Positions 5,846 through 14,202 of a stretch of 14,368 nt of DNA are shown here, piece by piece. The DNA is from JAQVEB01 sp028698105. GTDB taxonomy: Bacteria > Bacteroidota > Bacteroidia > Bacteroidales > Dysgonomonadaceae. A program made the translations under genes and the position numbers. The stretch's first letter is position 1. The number at the start of each line of letters is the position of its first letter. The notes under the pieces are model-generated. The model searched no databases, was not told the DNA's origin, and worked only from the letters and a program-made list of their open reading frames with translations. The stretch spans positions 1 through 14,368 of the forward strand of contig CAXYYA010000062.1 in NCBI GenBank assembly GCA_964293155.1, in the 5' to 3' direction.

Positions 5846-7882
5846 ATGAAACGCAATTCATTTATTTCAATCCTTTTATTTATGACGGTTTTTGTGAGTT
5901 GTACACAGCAAAAAACTACCGGAAACGGGCAGGATGTCTTCAATCTTGCCAACCTGGATACTACCGTTGCGCCGGGAACGGATTTTTATCAGTACGCTAC
6001 GGGCGGTTGGCAAAAAGCCAATCCCATTCCCAACGATAAAGCACGTTTCGGTTCTTTCGACAAACTGGCCGATGAAAATCAGAAACAGGTGAGGGAACTC
6101 ATCGAGAATTTAAGCAAAGAGAAAAATGCTACGGGTACAAACGCCCAAAAAGTTGGCGATTTATATACCATTGCTATGGACAGCGCCAAACTGAACGCAG
6201 ACGGCGCTACGCCCATCAAACCTATTCTCGACGAAATTGCAGCCGCAAAAGAGAAGAAAGATATCGTAATGCTGATGGCAAAAATCAGCAAATACGCATC
6301 AAATCCGTTTTTCGGTTTCTATGTTGGCCCCGATGATAAAAATAGTTCGATGAACATCGCGAATATTTATCAGGGTGGTATCGGACTTGGCGACAGAGAC
6401 TATTATCTGGCGCAGGACGATCACTCGAAGATGCTCCGCGACGGCTACGTGAAACTGATGGAAACGCAGTTCAAAAATGCCGGCTACGCCGAGGCCGACG
6501 CCCAAAAAGCGGCTGCTGCGGTAATGAATATCGAAACCGAATTGGCGAAAGCGCACGTTACCAAAGAAATGCGCCGTCTTCCGGAATTGAATTACCACAA
6601 AATGTTTGTCAGCGATTTAGACAAAGAGGTGGCAACCTTCGATTGGACGTCTTACTTCAACGAAATGGGAGCGCAGGGGATTGACAGCCTTAATGTATCG
6701 CAGGTGGAACCGATAAAACGCGCCATTGCGTTGATGGACAGCGAACCGATGGATAACCTGAAAAGTTACCTGAGTTGGAAAGTCATTAATTCTGCCGCCA
6801 ACTATTTGAGCGATAATTTCGTAAACGCGAGTTTCGAGTTTTACGATAAAATGATGGGTGGAAGCAAAGAAATACGTCCGCGCTGGAAACGCAGCGTCGA
6901 AGCCGTTAACGGCGCATTGGGCGAAGCGGTCGGACAACTTTACGTGGAAAAATACTTCCCGCCGGAAGCCAAAGAACGTATGCTGTCGCTGGTTGATAAT
7001 TTATCGAAATCGTTGGGCGAGAGAATAGACAATCTCGCATGGATGGGCGATTCAACCAAGGAAAAAGCACACGAAAAACTGGCTGCGTTTACCGTGAAGA
7101 TCGGTTATCCCGATAAATGGAAAGATTATTCAACGCTCGAAATAAAAGACGACTCGTATTGGGCAAACGTAATGCGCGCATCCGATTTCGATTACCGCGA
7201 CATGATCAAAGACCTCGGTAAACCGGTGGATAAAACCAAATGGTTCATGACGCCGCAAACCGTGAATGCGTACTATAACCCCTCATCGAACGAAATTGTT
7301 TTCCCTGCGGGAATTTTGCAGCCGCCGTTCTTCTACAAAGATGGCGATGATGCCATTAACTACGGCGCCATCGGCGTGGTTATCGGCCACGAAATGACAC
7401 ACGGATTTGACGACCAGGGACGCAAATTCGATAAAACCGGTAACCTCACCGACTGGTGGACTGCCGAAGATGCTACCCGTTTCGATGAGAGAACGAAAGT
7501 GTTGGTGGATCATTTCAATAACATTGTCGTGCTCGACACGGTTCGCGCCAACGGCGTGTTCACGCTGGGTGAAAACATTGCCGACCAGGGCGGTTTGCAG
7601 ATATCGTATCAGGCTTTTCAAAAAACCGAGGAAGCAAAAAACGACAAGAAATTAGACGGATTCACTCCCGCTCAACGTTTCTTTTTGTCGTACGCCAACG
7701 TATGGGCAGGCAACATCCGTAACGAGGAAATCCTGCGCCGCACCAAACTCGATCCGCATTCATTGGGGAAATGGCGCGTAGATGGTGCTGTTCCTCAGGT
7801 AGATGCGTGGTACGCAGCGTTCAATATCCAACCGACAGACCCGATGTATCTGCCGAAAGATAAAAGAGCTTCCATCTGGTAA
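5846..7882 (+). CDS. pepO: M13-family zinc metallopeptidase, lipoprotein (PepO/neprilysin-like)
   Basis: A 678-residue endopeptidase of the neprilysin/endothelin-converting-enzyme family, which cleaves oligopeptides. A lipoprotein signal is clear: MKRNS, a hydrophobic run at 6-17, and lipobox FVSC with C19, so it is anchored outside the cytoplasm. The M13 N-terminal domain begins near residue 40 (the APGTDFYQYATGGW region) and runs to about 420. The catalytic domain has NAYYNP (474-479), the zinc motif HEMTH (H515, E516, H519) and the third ligand in ENIAD (E576, D580). The protein ends in SIW; a C-terminal tryptophan is typical of the family. The length matches bacterial relatives and no active-site residue is missing. 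It is probably transcribed alone. The symbol pepO is a family-level name; peptide specificity is unknown. Confidence 0.95.
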   Translation: MKRNSFISILLFMTVFVSCTQQKTTGNGQDVFNLANLDTTVAPGTDFYQYATGGWQKANPIPNDKARFGSFDKLADENQKQVRELIENLSKEKNATGTNAQKVGDLYTIAMDSAKLNADGATPIKPILDEIAAAKEKKDIVMLMAKISKYASNPFFGFYVGPDDKNSSMNIANIYQGGIGLGDRDYYLAQDDHSKMLRDGYVKLMETQFKNAGYAEADAQKAAAAVMNIETELAKAHVTKEMRRLPELNYHKMFVSDLDKEVATFDWTSYFNEMGAQGIDSLNVSQVEPIKRAIALMDSEPMDNLKSYLSWKVINSAANYLSDNFVNASFEFYDKMMGGSKEIRPRWKRSVEAVNGALGEAVGQLYVEKYFPPEAKERMLSLVDNLSKSLGERIDNLAWMGDSTKEKAHEKLAAFTVKIGYPDKWKDYSTLEIKDDSYWANVMRASDFDYRDMIKDLGKPVDKTKWFMTPQTVNAYYNPSSNEIVFPAGILQPPFFYKDGDDAINYGAIGVVIGHEMTHGFDDQGRKFDKTGNLTDWWTAEDATRFDERTKVLVDHFNNIVVLDTVRANGVFTLGENIADQGGLQISYQAFQKTEEAKNDKKLDGFTPAQRFFLSYANVWAGNIRNEEILRRTKLDPHSLGKWRVDGAVPQVDAWYAAFNIQPTDPMYLPKDKRASIW

Positions 7883-7897
7883 TCCGGTTTTTGACTT

Positions 7898-7934
7898 TGG
7901 CCGGCAGGCACTCAAGTCTGTTGTCTGTCGGTCA
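7898..7934 (+). terminator. Possible stem-loop between the M13 peptidase and riboflavin synthase
   Basis: The arms 7898-7907 (TGGCCGGCAG) and 7925-7934 (CTGTCGGTCA) pair over 10 positions, with two G-U wobbles when transcribed, around a 17-base loop. Only four Ts follow after GGG, so it is a weak terminator at best. It could instead be a leader structure of riboflavin synthase, whose ATG is 28 bases further on. The layout does not match an FMN riboswitch. Confidence 0.4.
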
Positions 7935-7962
7935 GGGTTTTAATCATCTAACAGTTTATAAA

Positions 7963-8565
7963 ATGTTTTCAGGAATTGTTGAAGAAGCAGCAACGGTTGT
8001 TGCATTAAATAAGGAAAAAAGCAATCTCCACATCACGCTCACGTGTTCATTTGTGGACGAGTTGAAAATAGACCAGAGCGTGTCGCACAACGGTGTTTGC
8101 CTTACGGTGGTGAAGATAGAGAACAACACCTATACCGTGACAGCCGTGCAGGAAACGCTCGACCGCTCGAATCTTGGGTTGTTGAAACCGGGCAGCAAAG
8201 TGAACGTGGAGCGCAGCATGCTCATGAACGGCAGGTTAGACGGCCACATCGTGCAGGGGCACGTGGATCAGACAGCCGTTTGCACCGAAGTGAAAGAGGT
8301 GGACGGCAGTTGGTACTACACGTTTGCGTACACATTCGATAAAGCAATGGCGAAAAAAGGCTATATGACCGTGGATAAAGGTTCCGTAACGGTAAACGGG
8401 GTGAGCCTTACGGTGGTTGAACCTACGGATAATTCGTTTAAAGTGGCGATTATTCCGTTCACTCACGATATTACCAATTTCCACGAAATTAAAAAAGATA
8501 CCGTGGTGAACCTTGAGTTCGATATTATCGGAAAATACATCAGCCGTATTTTGGCTTTCGATTAA
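7963..8565 (+). CDS. ribE: Riboflavin synthase, alpha subunit
   Basis: Dismutates two 6,7-dimethyl-8-ribityllumazine molecules into riboflavin, the last step of the pathway, in the cytoplasm. The 200-residue protein has the two homologous beta-barrel halves of this enzyme. The first begins with MFSGIVEE (1-8) and contains SHNGVCLTV (41-49) and GHIVQGHVD (94-102). The second contains the matching VTVNGVSLTVV (142-152) and PFTHDITNF (165-173). The frame is open back to 7891, but the ATG at 7963 gives exactly the conserved MFxGIV terminus. Length is normal. It is followed after 16 bases by a nitroreductase gene, so the two are probably co-transcribed. The same enzyme is called ribC in some organisms. 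No other riboflavin genes are in view. Confidence 0.96.
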   Translation: MFSGIVEEAATVVALNKEKSNLHITLTCSFVDELKIDQSVSHNGVCLTVVKIENNTYTVTAVQETLDRSNLGLLKPGSKVNVERSMLMNGRLDGHIVQGHVDQTAVCTEVKEVDGSWYYTFAYTFDKAMAKKGYMTVDKGSVTVNGVSLTVVEPTDNSFKVAIIPFTHDITNFHEIKKDTVVNLEFDIIGKYISRILAFD

Positions 8566-8581
8566 ATTCGAGAAAACGGAG

Positions 8582-9130
8582 ATGGATTTTATAGAATTCG
8601 TACGAACCCGCCAAAGCGATCGCGCTTTCGATCCCGATCGTCCGGTAGAAAAAGAGAAATTAGAGCGCATCATCGAGGCGGTGCGGTTGGCGCCTTCGGC
8701 ATGTAATTCGCAGCCCTGGCATCTGATTGTGGTTGATGAACCCGAACTGAAGAATCAGGTTGCCGATGCTACATCGTCGCGGGCGCTTGGGATGAATCAT
8801 TTCACCAAACAGGCGCCCGTGCATATACTTTTGGTAGAGGAGAAGGTGAACCTTTCTTCCGGTGTCGGCGGATGGATCAAACAAAAAGATTACGCGCAGA
8901 TGGATTTGGGGATAGCTGCTGCGCACATTGCATTGGCAGCGCACGCCGAAGGTTTGGGATCGTGCATCGTGGGGTGGTTTGATGAAAAGAAAATGAGAAA
9001 ACTCCTCTCCATCCCCGACACAAAGCGGGTTTGGCTCGATATAATCATCGGATACAGCACTCAGCCGCTACGTGAAAAGAAACGCAAAACCACCGCCGAG
9101 ATAGTTTCGTATAATGCGTACGGCAAATAA
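8582..9130 (+). CDS. Nitroreductase-family flavoprotein
   Basis: A 182-residue cytoplasmic protein of the FMN-dependent nitroreductase superfamily, which reduces nitro compounds, quinones or flavins with NAD(P)H. The FMN phosphate-binding segment RTRQSDR lies at 8-14 and the family motif PSACNSQPW at 38-46. GLGSCIVGW at 124-132 is the usual glycine-rich flavin-contact region. The compact length fits the single-domain group. The frame extends upstream into ribE, but the ATG at 8582 has GGAG just before it and gives the expected MDFIEFVRTR beginning. Its position just after riboflavin synthase fits a flavin-dependent enzyme and suggests a common transcript. The substrate cannot be read from the sequence. 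Confidence 0.93.
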   Translation: MDFIEFVRTRQSDRAFDPDRPVEKEKLERIIEAVRLAPSACNSQPWHLIVVDEPELKNQVADATSSRALGMNHFTKQAPVHILLVEEKVNLSSGVGGWIKQKDYAQMDLGIAAAHIALAAHAEGLGSCIVGWFDEKKMRKLLSIPDTKRVWLDIIIGYSTQPLREKKRKTTAEIVSYNAYGK

Positions 9131-9203
9131 AATAAAGCTTCCGGCTTGGTATTGTGCGAGTTTTTTTGTTTACTTTGTATCGGTTTTTCAATCATTGTAT
9201 TAA

Positions 9204-9232
9204 AAACGGTTGTTTTTTAAACCGAACCGTTT
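9204..9232. repeat. Inverted repeat with an alternative nested pairing
   Basis: The arms AAACGGTT (9204-9211) and AACCGTTT (9225-9232) are perfectly complementary around a 13-base loop. The left arm can also pair with AACCG at 9220-9224, giving a mutually exclusive shorter hairpin. It is about 50 bases upstream of the candidate -33 box, so a protein-binding dyad is as likely as an RNA structure. Confidence 0.4.
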
Positions 9233-9280
9233 ATAAATATTAAACTTTGCTCTTTTTAACATCCGGATAAACCCGATTTG

Positions 9281-9311
9281 TTGGTTGCAACACAAAAATA
9301 TGTCATCTTTG
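9281..9311 (+). promoter_or_regulatory. Candidate promoter of the outer-membrane protein / TPR / lptC / CNNM block
   Basis: TTG (9281-9283) is followed after 20 bases by CATCTTTG (9304-9311). This matches the Bacteroidota TTG-N19-21-TAnnTTTG pattern except for C in place of the first T. The implied leader is about 50 bases before the ATG at 9370. Confidence 0.45.
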
Positions 9312-9369
9312 CAATCGCAAATATTTATGAAACTTACAGATTAAATTCTTGTTGATTATACAAAACAGA

Positions 9370-10692
9370 ATGAATAAAGGAAAAAAACGTATATTTTCGT
9401 TGGTAGCTTTATTTACAATTACCATCGTTACTTTTGCACAACAGGTAGGGTCCAATTCTCCTTACGGGCGCTATGGATACGGGTCACTCTCGAATCCTTC
9501 GACAGGCGCATCGGAAGCGATGGGCGGAATAAGCTACGGATTAAGAAGAAGCCAGCAGGTGAATCCGGGTAATCCGGCGTCTTACTCCAAACTCGATACC
9601 CTCACCTTCGTCTTCGATATTGGCGTATCGGGACACTATGCAAAATATAACGACGGCATTGCTTCGCAAAATTTCTACAACGGAAACCTGGATTATGTGG
9701 CCATGCAATTTCCGCTTCTCAGGAACATGGGAGCAAGCATCGGACTTCTTCCATACTCCAAAGTCGGTTACAACTATGGCCGCGGACAAACAACAACCGA
9801 TCTGGTTTATCAGGAAATTTACAACGGATCCGGAGGATTGAGCCAAATATACGGCGGCTTGGCCTGGGCTCCGGTAAAATATGTTTCCGTTGGGATGAAC
9901 ATGGGCTATTTTTTCGGGAAGATTCAACATACCAGACAGTTGCCTTACATCAACAATACAACGCTTGCGAGAAGTTCAACCAACACATTCTCTATCAGAG
10001 ATATAAAGTATGATTTCGGTGTGCAATTCACTTATCCGATCGACAAAGAACGCTCCTTCACCCTCGGCGCGGTTTACACGCCTCAAATCAAGTCGAAAGC
10101 AACCGTGTATCCGTATGACCGGCTGATTGATCCGAATTCGGGGCAAATCGTGCAGGTTTTACAAACCGATACCCTTGCTTCGCAAAGTTTTCAGTTTCCC
10201 CACACTTTTGGGCTGGGAGCAACTTATTCCAATGCCAACATGTTGGTGGGGATTGATGGGACGTATCAGTTGTGGAAAAACCTTGATTATCCAACGTCAC
10301 TCGACGGCATGAGCAACGATAACCGATACAACAACCGTTATCGGATAAATGCCGGTGCCGAATACACCATTGACCCCTACAGCCGGAATTTTTTCCAACG
10401 CATAAGATTCAGAGGTGGATTTTCATTTGCAAATTCATATAATAATGTATATATTTACAACGACAATTCAACCCCTGATACCGGAGGATTCAAGGAATAT
10501 GGCGTGAATATCGGATTTGGACTGCCTTTCAGAAGCGATACCTACACCGGAAAAGTTTCCATGGTGAATATCGGTTTGGGGTACTCGTTGCTTCAACCCG
10601 ATAAAAGTTACATGATCAAAGAAGAAGTGTTTAAAATAACTTTGAACATGAACATCAATGAGTTTTGGTTCTTTAAACGCCAGTTTGATTAG
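9370..10692 (+). CDS. Secreted outer-membrane beta-barrel-like protein of unknown function
   Basis: The 440-residue product has a Sec signal peptide (basic KGKKR at 3-7, hydrophobic 8-22, likely cleavage after TFA, residue 23). The mature part alternates polar and aromatic residues in many short strands ending at turn residues (NG, DN, PN), with rich Tyr, Gly, Ser and Asn content. It closes with an aromatic segment near FWFFKRQF. This pattern fits an outer-membrane barrel, loosely reminiscent of FadL/OmpP1-type transporters, though I see no decisive motif. ATG 9370 was chosen over the TTG at 9349 because it starts a normal signal peptide. From general knowledge, similar proteins precede the TPR, LptC and CNNM genes in Bacteroidales. 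A role in envelope biogenesis or lipid handling is inferred from that context. Confidence 0.75.
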   Translation: MNKGKKRIFSLVALFTITIVTFAQQVGSNSPYGRYGYGSLSNPSTGASEAMGGISYGLRRSQQVNPGNPASYSKLDTLTFVFDIGVSGHYAKYNDGIASQNFYNGNLDYVAMQFPLLRNMGASIGLLPYSKVGYNYGRGQTTTDLVYQEIYNGSGGLSQIYGGLAWAPVKYVSVGMNMGYFFGKIQHTRQLPYINNTTLARSSTNTFSIRDIKYDFGVQFTYPIDKERSFTLGAVYTPQIKSKATVYPYDRLIDPNSGQIVQVLQTDTLASQSFQFPHTFGLGATYSNANMLVGIDGTYQLWKNLDYPTSLDGMSNDNRYNNRYRINAGAEYTIDPYSRNFFQRIRFRGGFSFANSYNNVYIYNDNSTPDTGGFKEYGVNIGFGLPFRSDTYTGKVSMVNIGLGYSLLQPDKSYMIKEEVFKITLNMNINEFWFFKRQFD

Positions 10693-10807
10693 TGATGAAC
10701 ACACATTGCTGAACGCAAAAAAACGGGTAAAGATTAAACTTTTTTTTTAACAAATTGTCTTATCAATAACCAAACGAATAAAGAAACAACTTAAAACAGC
10801 AAAGAAT

Positions 10808-12187
10808 ATGAAAAAATTATTATTATCCGGCCTTCTCGCTATTGCAACAATAGTAGGGGTGAATGCTCAAAAAGCGGGATACGACCCTATTAATGCTCCT
10901 TACGGACATGGCGATGACAGCGTGAAAGTTATCACAAACTTAAGTCTTTTGCAGACATCTGCTAAAGCAGAAGCGTATAAAGATGCAGTGGCTCCCTGGA
11001 CTTACGTGTATGAAAATGCCCCTGGCGCCAGTAAAAACCTTTATATTTACGGCCCGCGCATCTTCAAAGCATTGTATGCCAAAGAAACAGACGCAGCCAA
11101 AAAGAAAGCCTTGTTGGACAAAGTAATGAATATTTACGACACCCGTCTCAAATATTTTAATGAATCGAATCCAAAAGGCGATCCCAAAGGAACGATCCTC
11201 GCATATAAAGTATATGATTATATTGAAATGATGGGAATGGACAAAGCCGATCCTAAATTTATCTACGATAATCTGAAAACGGCAGTTACCGAAATGAAGG
11301 ACAAAATGTATCCGCCCGATGCTTACGGTTACCTGATGGGCGCTTCATTGGTGGAATTTCACAAAGATAACGCCAAGAAAGATCAGTATCTGAAAGATTA
11401 TTTTGCGGTAACGGGTTATGTTGATCAAGCTATCGCCAATGCCAGCGCGGCAAACGATAAAACATCGGTTGACTACCTGAACGCCGTAAAAGACGGTATC
11501 GTACAGGGCTTCGTGAACAGCGGCGCAGGCGATTGTAACACGCTTACCAAATATTATGCCGATAAACTTGACGCAAACAAATCGGATAAAAAATTCCTTA
11601 CGGATGTTGTTTCATCCTTAGGTTCGGTAGGTTGTACGGAATCCGACGTGTATTTCACGGCTGCCGAATATCTCTACAAACTGGAACCTTCTGCAACTGC
11701 TGCCGTTGGATTGGCTAACCGCAGCCTGCGTAACAACGATTACGATGCGGCCGTAAAATACTACAGCGAAGCTGCCGAAATGGAAACCAACAAAAGTAAA
11801 GCATCGGATTACATGATGCAGTTGGCCGGGATTTTCTCCAACCAACGTAACTTCTCCAGATCGAGACAAGCTGCTTACGATGCATTGAAATACAACCCGA
11901 ACAACGGTGAAGCTTACATCCTCATCGGCCAGTTGTATGCCTCTTCGGCAAACGGAATTTTCTCCGAACCCGAAAAAGCTGGATTGGTATATTGCGCAGC
12001 CGTGGACAAGATGATCAAAGCTAAATCTGTTGATCCGAGTGTAACGGGTAAAGCTAACGGCTTTATCAACAAATACTCAAATTACTACATGGATAGTGAA
12101 ACAGCGTTCATGATGGGTATTAAAGAGGGTCAAAGCATATTCATCCCCGGATGGATCAGCGAAAACACAACTGCCAGGCTGAAATAA
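10808..12187 (+). CDS. Secreted TPR-like protein
   Basis: A 459-residue exported protein. The signal peptide is MKKLLLSGLL with a hydrophobic stretch to 18 and a likely cut after VNA (residue 20). The remainder is mostly helical. The segment at about 296-376 reads as two to three tetratricopeptide-like helix pairs: AVGLANRSLRNNDYDAAVKY, then the DALKYNPNNGEAYILIGQLY region. Three cysteines (243, 276, 396) could form a disulfide, but that is untested. The C-terminus GQSIFIPGWI is tryptophan-proline rich and probably conserved. TPRs mediate protein contacts, so a scaffold role for the envelope genes around it is plausible. It lies 115 bases after the outer-membrane protein and 28 bases before lptC. 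No enzymatic motif was seen. Confidence 0.82.
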   Translation: MKKLLLSGLLAIATIVGVNAQKAGYDPINAPYGHGDDSVKVITNLSLLQTSAKAEAYKDAVAPWTYVYENAPGASKNLYIYGPRIFKALYAKETDAAKKKALLDKVMNIYDTRLKYFNESNPKGDPKGTILAYKVYDYIEMMGMDKADPKFIYDNLKTAVTEMKDKMYPPDAYGYLMGASLVEFHKDNAKKDQYLKDYFAVTGYVDQAIANASAANDKTSVDYLNAVKDGIVQGFVNSGAGDCNTLTKYYADKLDANKSDKKFLTDVVSSLGSVGCTESDVYFTAAEYLYKLEPSATAAVGLANRSLRNNDYDAAVKYYSEAAEMETNKSKASDYMMQLAGIFSNQRNFSRSRQAAYDALKYNPNNGEAYILIGQLYASSANGIFSEPEKAGLVYCAAVDKMIKAKSVDPSVTGKANGFINKYSNYYMDSETAFMMGIKEGQSIFIPGWISENTTARLK

Positions 12188-12215
12188 CATTCGATCAGAA
12201 ATTGTATCAAACAAT

Positions 12216-12866
12216 TTGTTGAATAAACCGTTCAAAATAATAAATACAACAGGGCGCATAACAACCACTTTTATCGTGGTTGTTATGTTGCTTTTTTTTA
12301 TGTCGTGCCAAAAGAAAGACAAGGAACTGGTTGACGTGAAGTTTAACCCCGAGATCACCCCCACGATGAACACCGATAGCGTAACCGAGCTTATTTCCGA
12401 TTCGGGTATTACCCGCTATAAACTGATTGCCAAAAACTGGCAGGTGTTCGATAAAGCCAAGGAACCGTATTGGTACTTCCCGAAAGGGATTCATCTGGAG
12501 CGTTACGATTCCCTGTTCAATATTGAAGCTACCGTTTTGGCCGATACGGCATGGAATTATACTGCCAAACACTTGTGGCGGTTGAAGGGGAATGTGCAAG
12601 TGGAAAATATGGACGGAGACCAGTTTTTCAGCGATGAGCTTTTCTGGGATGAACAGCAACGGAAAGTATATTCCGATAAACTCATCGAAATCAGAAAAGG
12701 CGTTACACAGTTGAAAGGATACGGTTTTGAATCAAATCAGGAAATGGATGAATATCGAATAATCCGGCCTTATGACGGTAAAATACCCTTTGACGAAAAC
12801 CGCGATTCGGCGCCCATGGCTCCTGTGGACTCAATGCGCCTCGGCAACGAAACATTAAACCGGTAA
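12216..12866 (+). CDS. lptC: LPS export periplasmic protein LptC (lipoprotein form)
   Basis: LptC is the bridge that passes lipopolysaccharide from the LptBFG transporter to LptA. The 216-residue product carries a basic N-terminus, a hydrophobic segment at 17-28 and lipobox FFMSC with C31, so it is a lipoprotein rather than the membrane-anchored E. coli form. The domain at about 60-180 has the repetitive OstA-like beta pattern: KGNVQVEN (124-131), SDELFWDEQQRKVYSDK (139-155) and LKGYGFESNQ (166-175). No in-frame ATG precedes the signal. The ATG at 12285 would remove its basic region, so TTG 12216 (or 12219) is the likely start, which is unusual. The stop is 2 bases before the next ATG, suggesting translational coupling to the CNNM gene. 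Confidence 0.85.
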   Translation: MLNKPFKIINTTGRITTTFIVVVMLLFFMSCQKKDKELVDVKFNPEITPTMNTDSVTELISDSGITRYKLIAKNWQVFDKAKEPYWYFPKGIHLERYDSLFNIEATVLADTAWNYTAKHLWRLKGNVQVENMDGDQFFSDELFWDEQQRKVYSDKLIEIRKGVTQLKGYGFESNQEMDEYRIIRPYDGKIPFDENRDSAPMAPVDSMRLGNETLNR

Positions 12867-12868
12867 CA

Positions 12869-14152
12869 ATGGAATTGACTTCGCAAATAGGGTGGTGGAT
12901 CGCATTCATGGTCATGTCCGTGTTTTTTTCGGGCATGGAGGTCGCTTTTGTGTCGTCCGATAAATTGCGCTACGCGCTCGACAGGAAATCGAAAGGTGCC
13001 TACTACAGCATGCTCAACACCATTTACGGACACCCGCGGCAGTTTTTGGCAACGTTGTCGGTGGGTAATCTTATTGTATTGGGCCTTTTTGTTTATTTCA
13101 CTTTCTCCATTTTCTTGCCCGTACTTACACAGAAGGTATCTGGTAATCTATTCCTTAACTACATTATTCTTATCGCAGCCGCATCCATCATTATTCTGCT
13201 CACGGGTGAATTCTTTCCGAGAGCTTTTTTTAGAAAAAATCCCAATACATGGGTGAAAATATTGGTTATTCCCGCCTATATCTTCTACATTCTGCTCTAT
13301 CCGGTCACCAAATTTTTTCTGTCGGTATCCAAATGGATTTTACATGCATTCGGTTTCAAAGCCGATCCTTTTGAGGACAAACTCCTTGGCCGCACCGAGT
13401 TGGATTCTTTTGTGAAACAAGGGATCGAGGAGATGTCCGATCAGGCCGAAGTGGATTCGGAAGTGAAGATTTTTCGCAATGCGCTGGATTTTTCTTCCAT
13501 GCGCCTGAAGGATTGTATGGTGCCCCGTGCCGATATCGTGGCCGTGAGCAACGATACCAATGCGGAAACATTGAAGGAAAAGTTCATCGAAACCGGCCTG
13601 TCGCGCATATTGGTTTACGAAGACAACATAGATAACATCATCGGCTACATCCACATGTGGGAAATGTTCGGCAATGCTGCCGACTGGACAAAAAAAATAG
13701 CTGCGCTGTCGTTCGTGCCGGACAGCATGCCCGCCAACAAACTGATGAGCGAGTTAATGCAGGAACATAAAAATATGGCGGTGGTCATTGACGAATTCGG
13801 CGGCACAACAGGCATTGTTACGCTCGAAGATCTGGTAGAGGAGATTTTCGGTGATATTGAAGATGAGTACGATGTGAAATCGCGCTTCGCCAAAAAAGAA
13901 AAAGAAAACGAGTATGTGCTTTCCGGTCGGATGGAGGTTGATCAGGTAAACGAAATGTTTGGGCTGGACTTACCGGAATCGGACGATTACACTACCGTTG
14001 CCGGATTGGTGCTGCACCACACGCAACGGTTCCCAAAAACATACGAAACCGTCGTTATCGGCGAGTTTACGTTTGTTGTACTGAAAGTAACGGCACGAAA
14101 AGTGGAAGTGGTGCGCCTTATCCTCAATAACAACGAGGAAAACGACGACTAA
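12869..14152 (+). CDS. CNNM/CBS/CorC-HlyC family membrane protein (GldE-like)
   Basis: The 427-residue protein has three parts. A CNNM (DUF21) membrane domain occupies about 1-195, with hydrophobic helices near 8-28, 60-83, 97-115 and 129-152 and the conserved SGMEVAFVSSDKLR and GEFFPRAF motifs. A CBS pair spans about 215-335 (LKDCMVPRADI; then AVVIDEFGGTTGIVTLEDL). A C-terminal CorC_HlyC domain spans about 347-422. Relatives are annotated as hemolysin-like, CorC (magnesium/cobalt efflux) or gliding-associated GldE. Actual ion transport here is a family inference; no toxin activity should be assumed from the hemolysin name. It begins 2 bases after lptC stops, so the two are co-translated. In an organism that may not glide, an envelope or cation role is more likely. 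Confidence 0.93.
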   Translation: MELTSQIGWWIAFMVMSVFFSGMEVAFVSSDKLRYALDRKSKGAYYSMLNTIYGHPRQFLATLSVGNLIVLGLFVYFTFSIFLPVLTQKVSGNLFLNYIILIAAASIIILLTGEFFPRAFFRKNPNTWVKILVIPAYIFYILLYPVTKFFLSVSKWILHAFGFKADPFEDKLLGRTELDSFVKQGIEEMSDQAEVDSEVKIFRNALDFSSMRLKDCMVPRADIVAVSNDTNAETLKEKFIETGLSRILVYEDNIDNIIGYIHMWEMFGNAADWTKKIAALSFVPDSMPANKLMSELMQEHKNMAVVIDEFGGTTGIVTLEDLVEEIFGDIEDEYDVKSRFAKKEKENEYVLSGRMEVDQVNEMFGLDLPESDDYTTVAGLVLHHTQRFPKTYETVVIGEFTFVVLKVTARKVEVVRLILNNNEENDD

Positions 14153-14202
14153 AATCCCTGAAGTAAAATTGATAAAACGCATGATGCTGTCAGGGTAAGT
14201 AA

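Larger units (their letters stand above)
9131..9369. other. AT-rich intergenic region before the envelope block
   Basis: This 239-base gap has no convincing gene; a six-codon ATG frame at 9327-9344 is trivial. It holds an 8-base inverted repeat (9204-9232) and a candidate promoter (9281-9311), both listed separately. A weak AAGC/GCTT hairpin just after the nitroreductase stop lacks a T-tract. Confidence 0.6.

Noticed and set aside
7883..7962. FMN riboswitch upstream of riboflavin synthase
   Set aside because: The gap is only 80 bases and lacks the conserved multi-hairpin core of the RFN element; only one stem-loop is present.
9327..9344. Tiny ATG frame before the outer-membrane protein gene
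   Set aside because: Six codons including the stop; no evidence that it is translated.
12207..12659. 150-codon minus-strand open frame opposite lptC
   Set aside because: Antisense to the LptC signature region; no promoter or domain.
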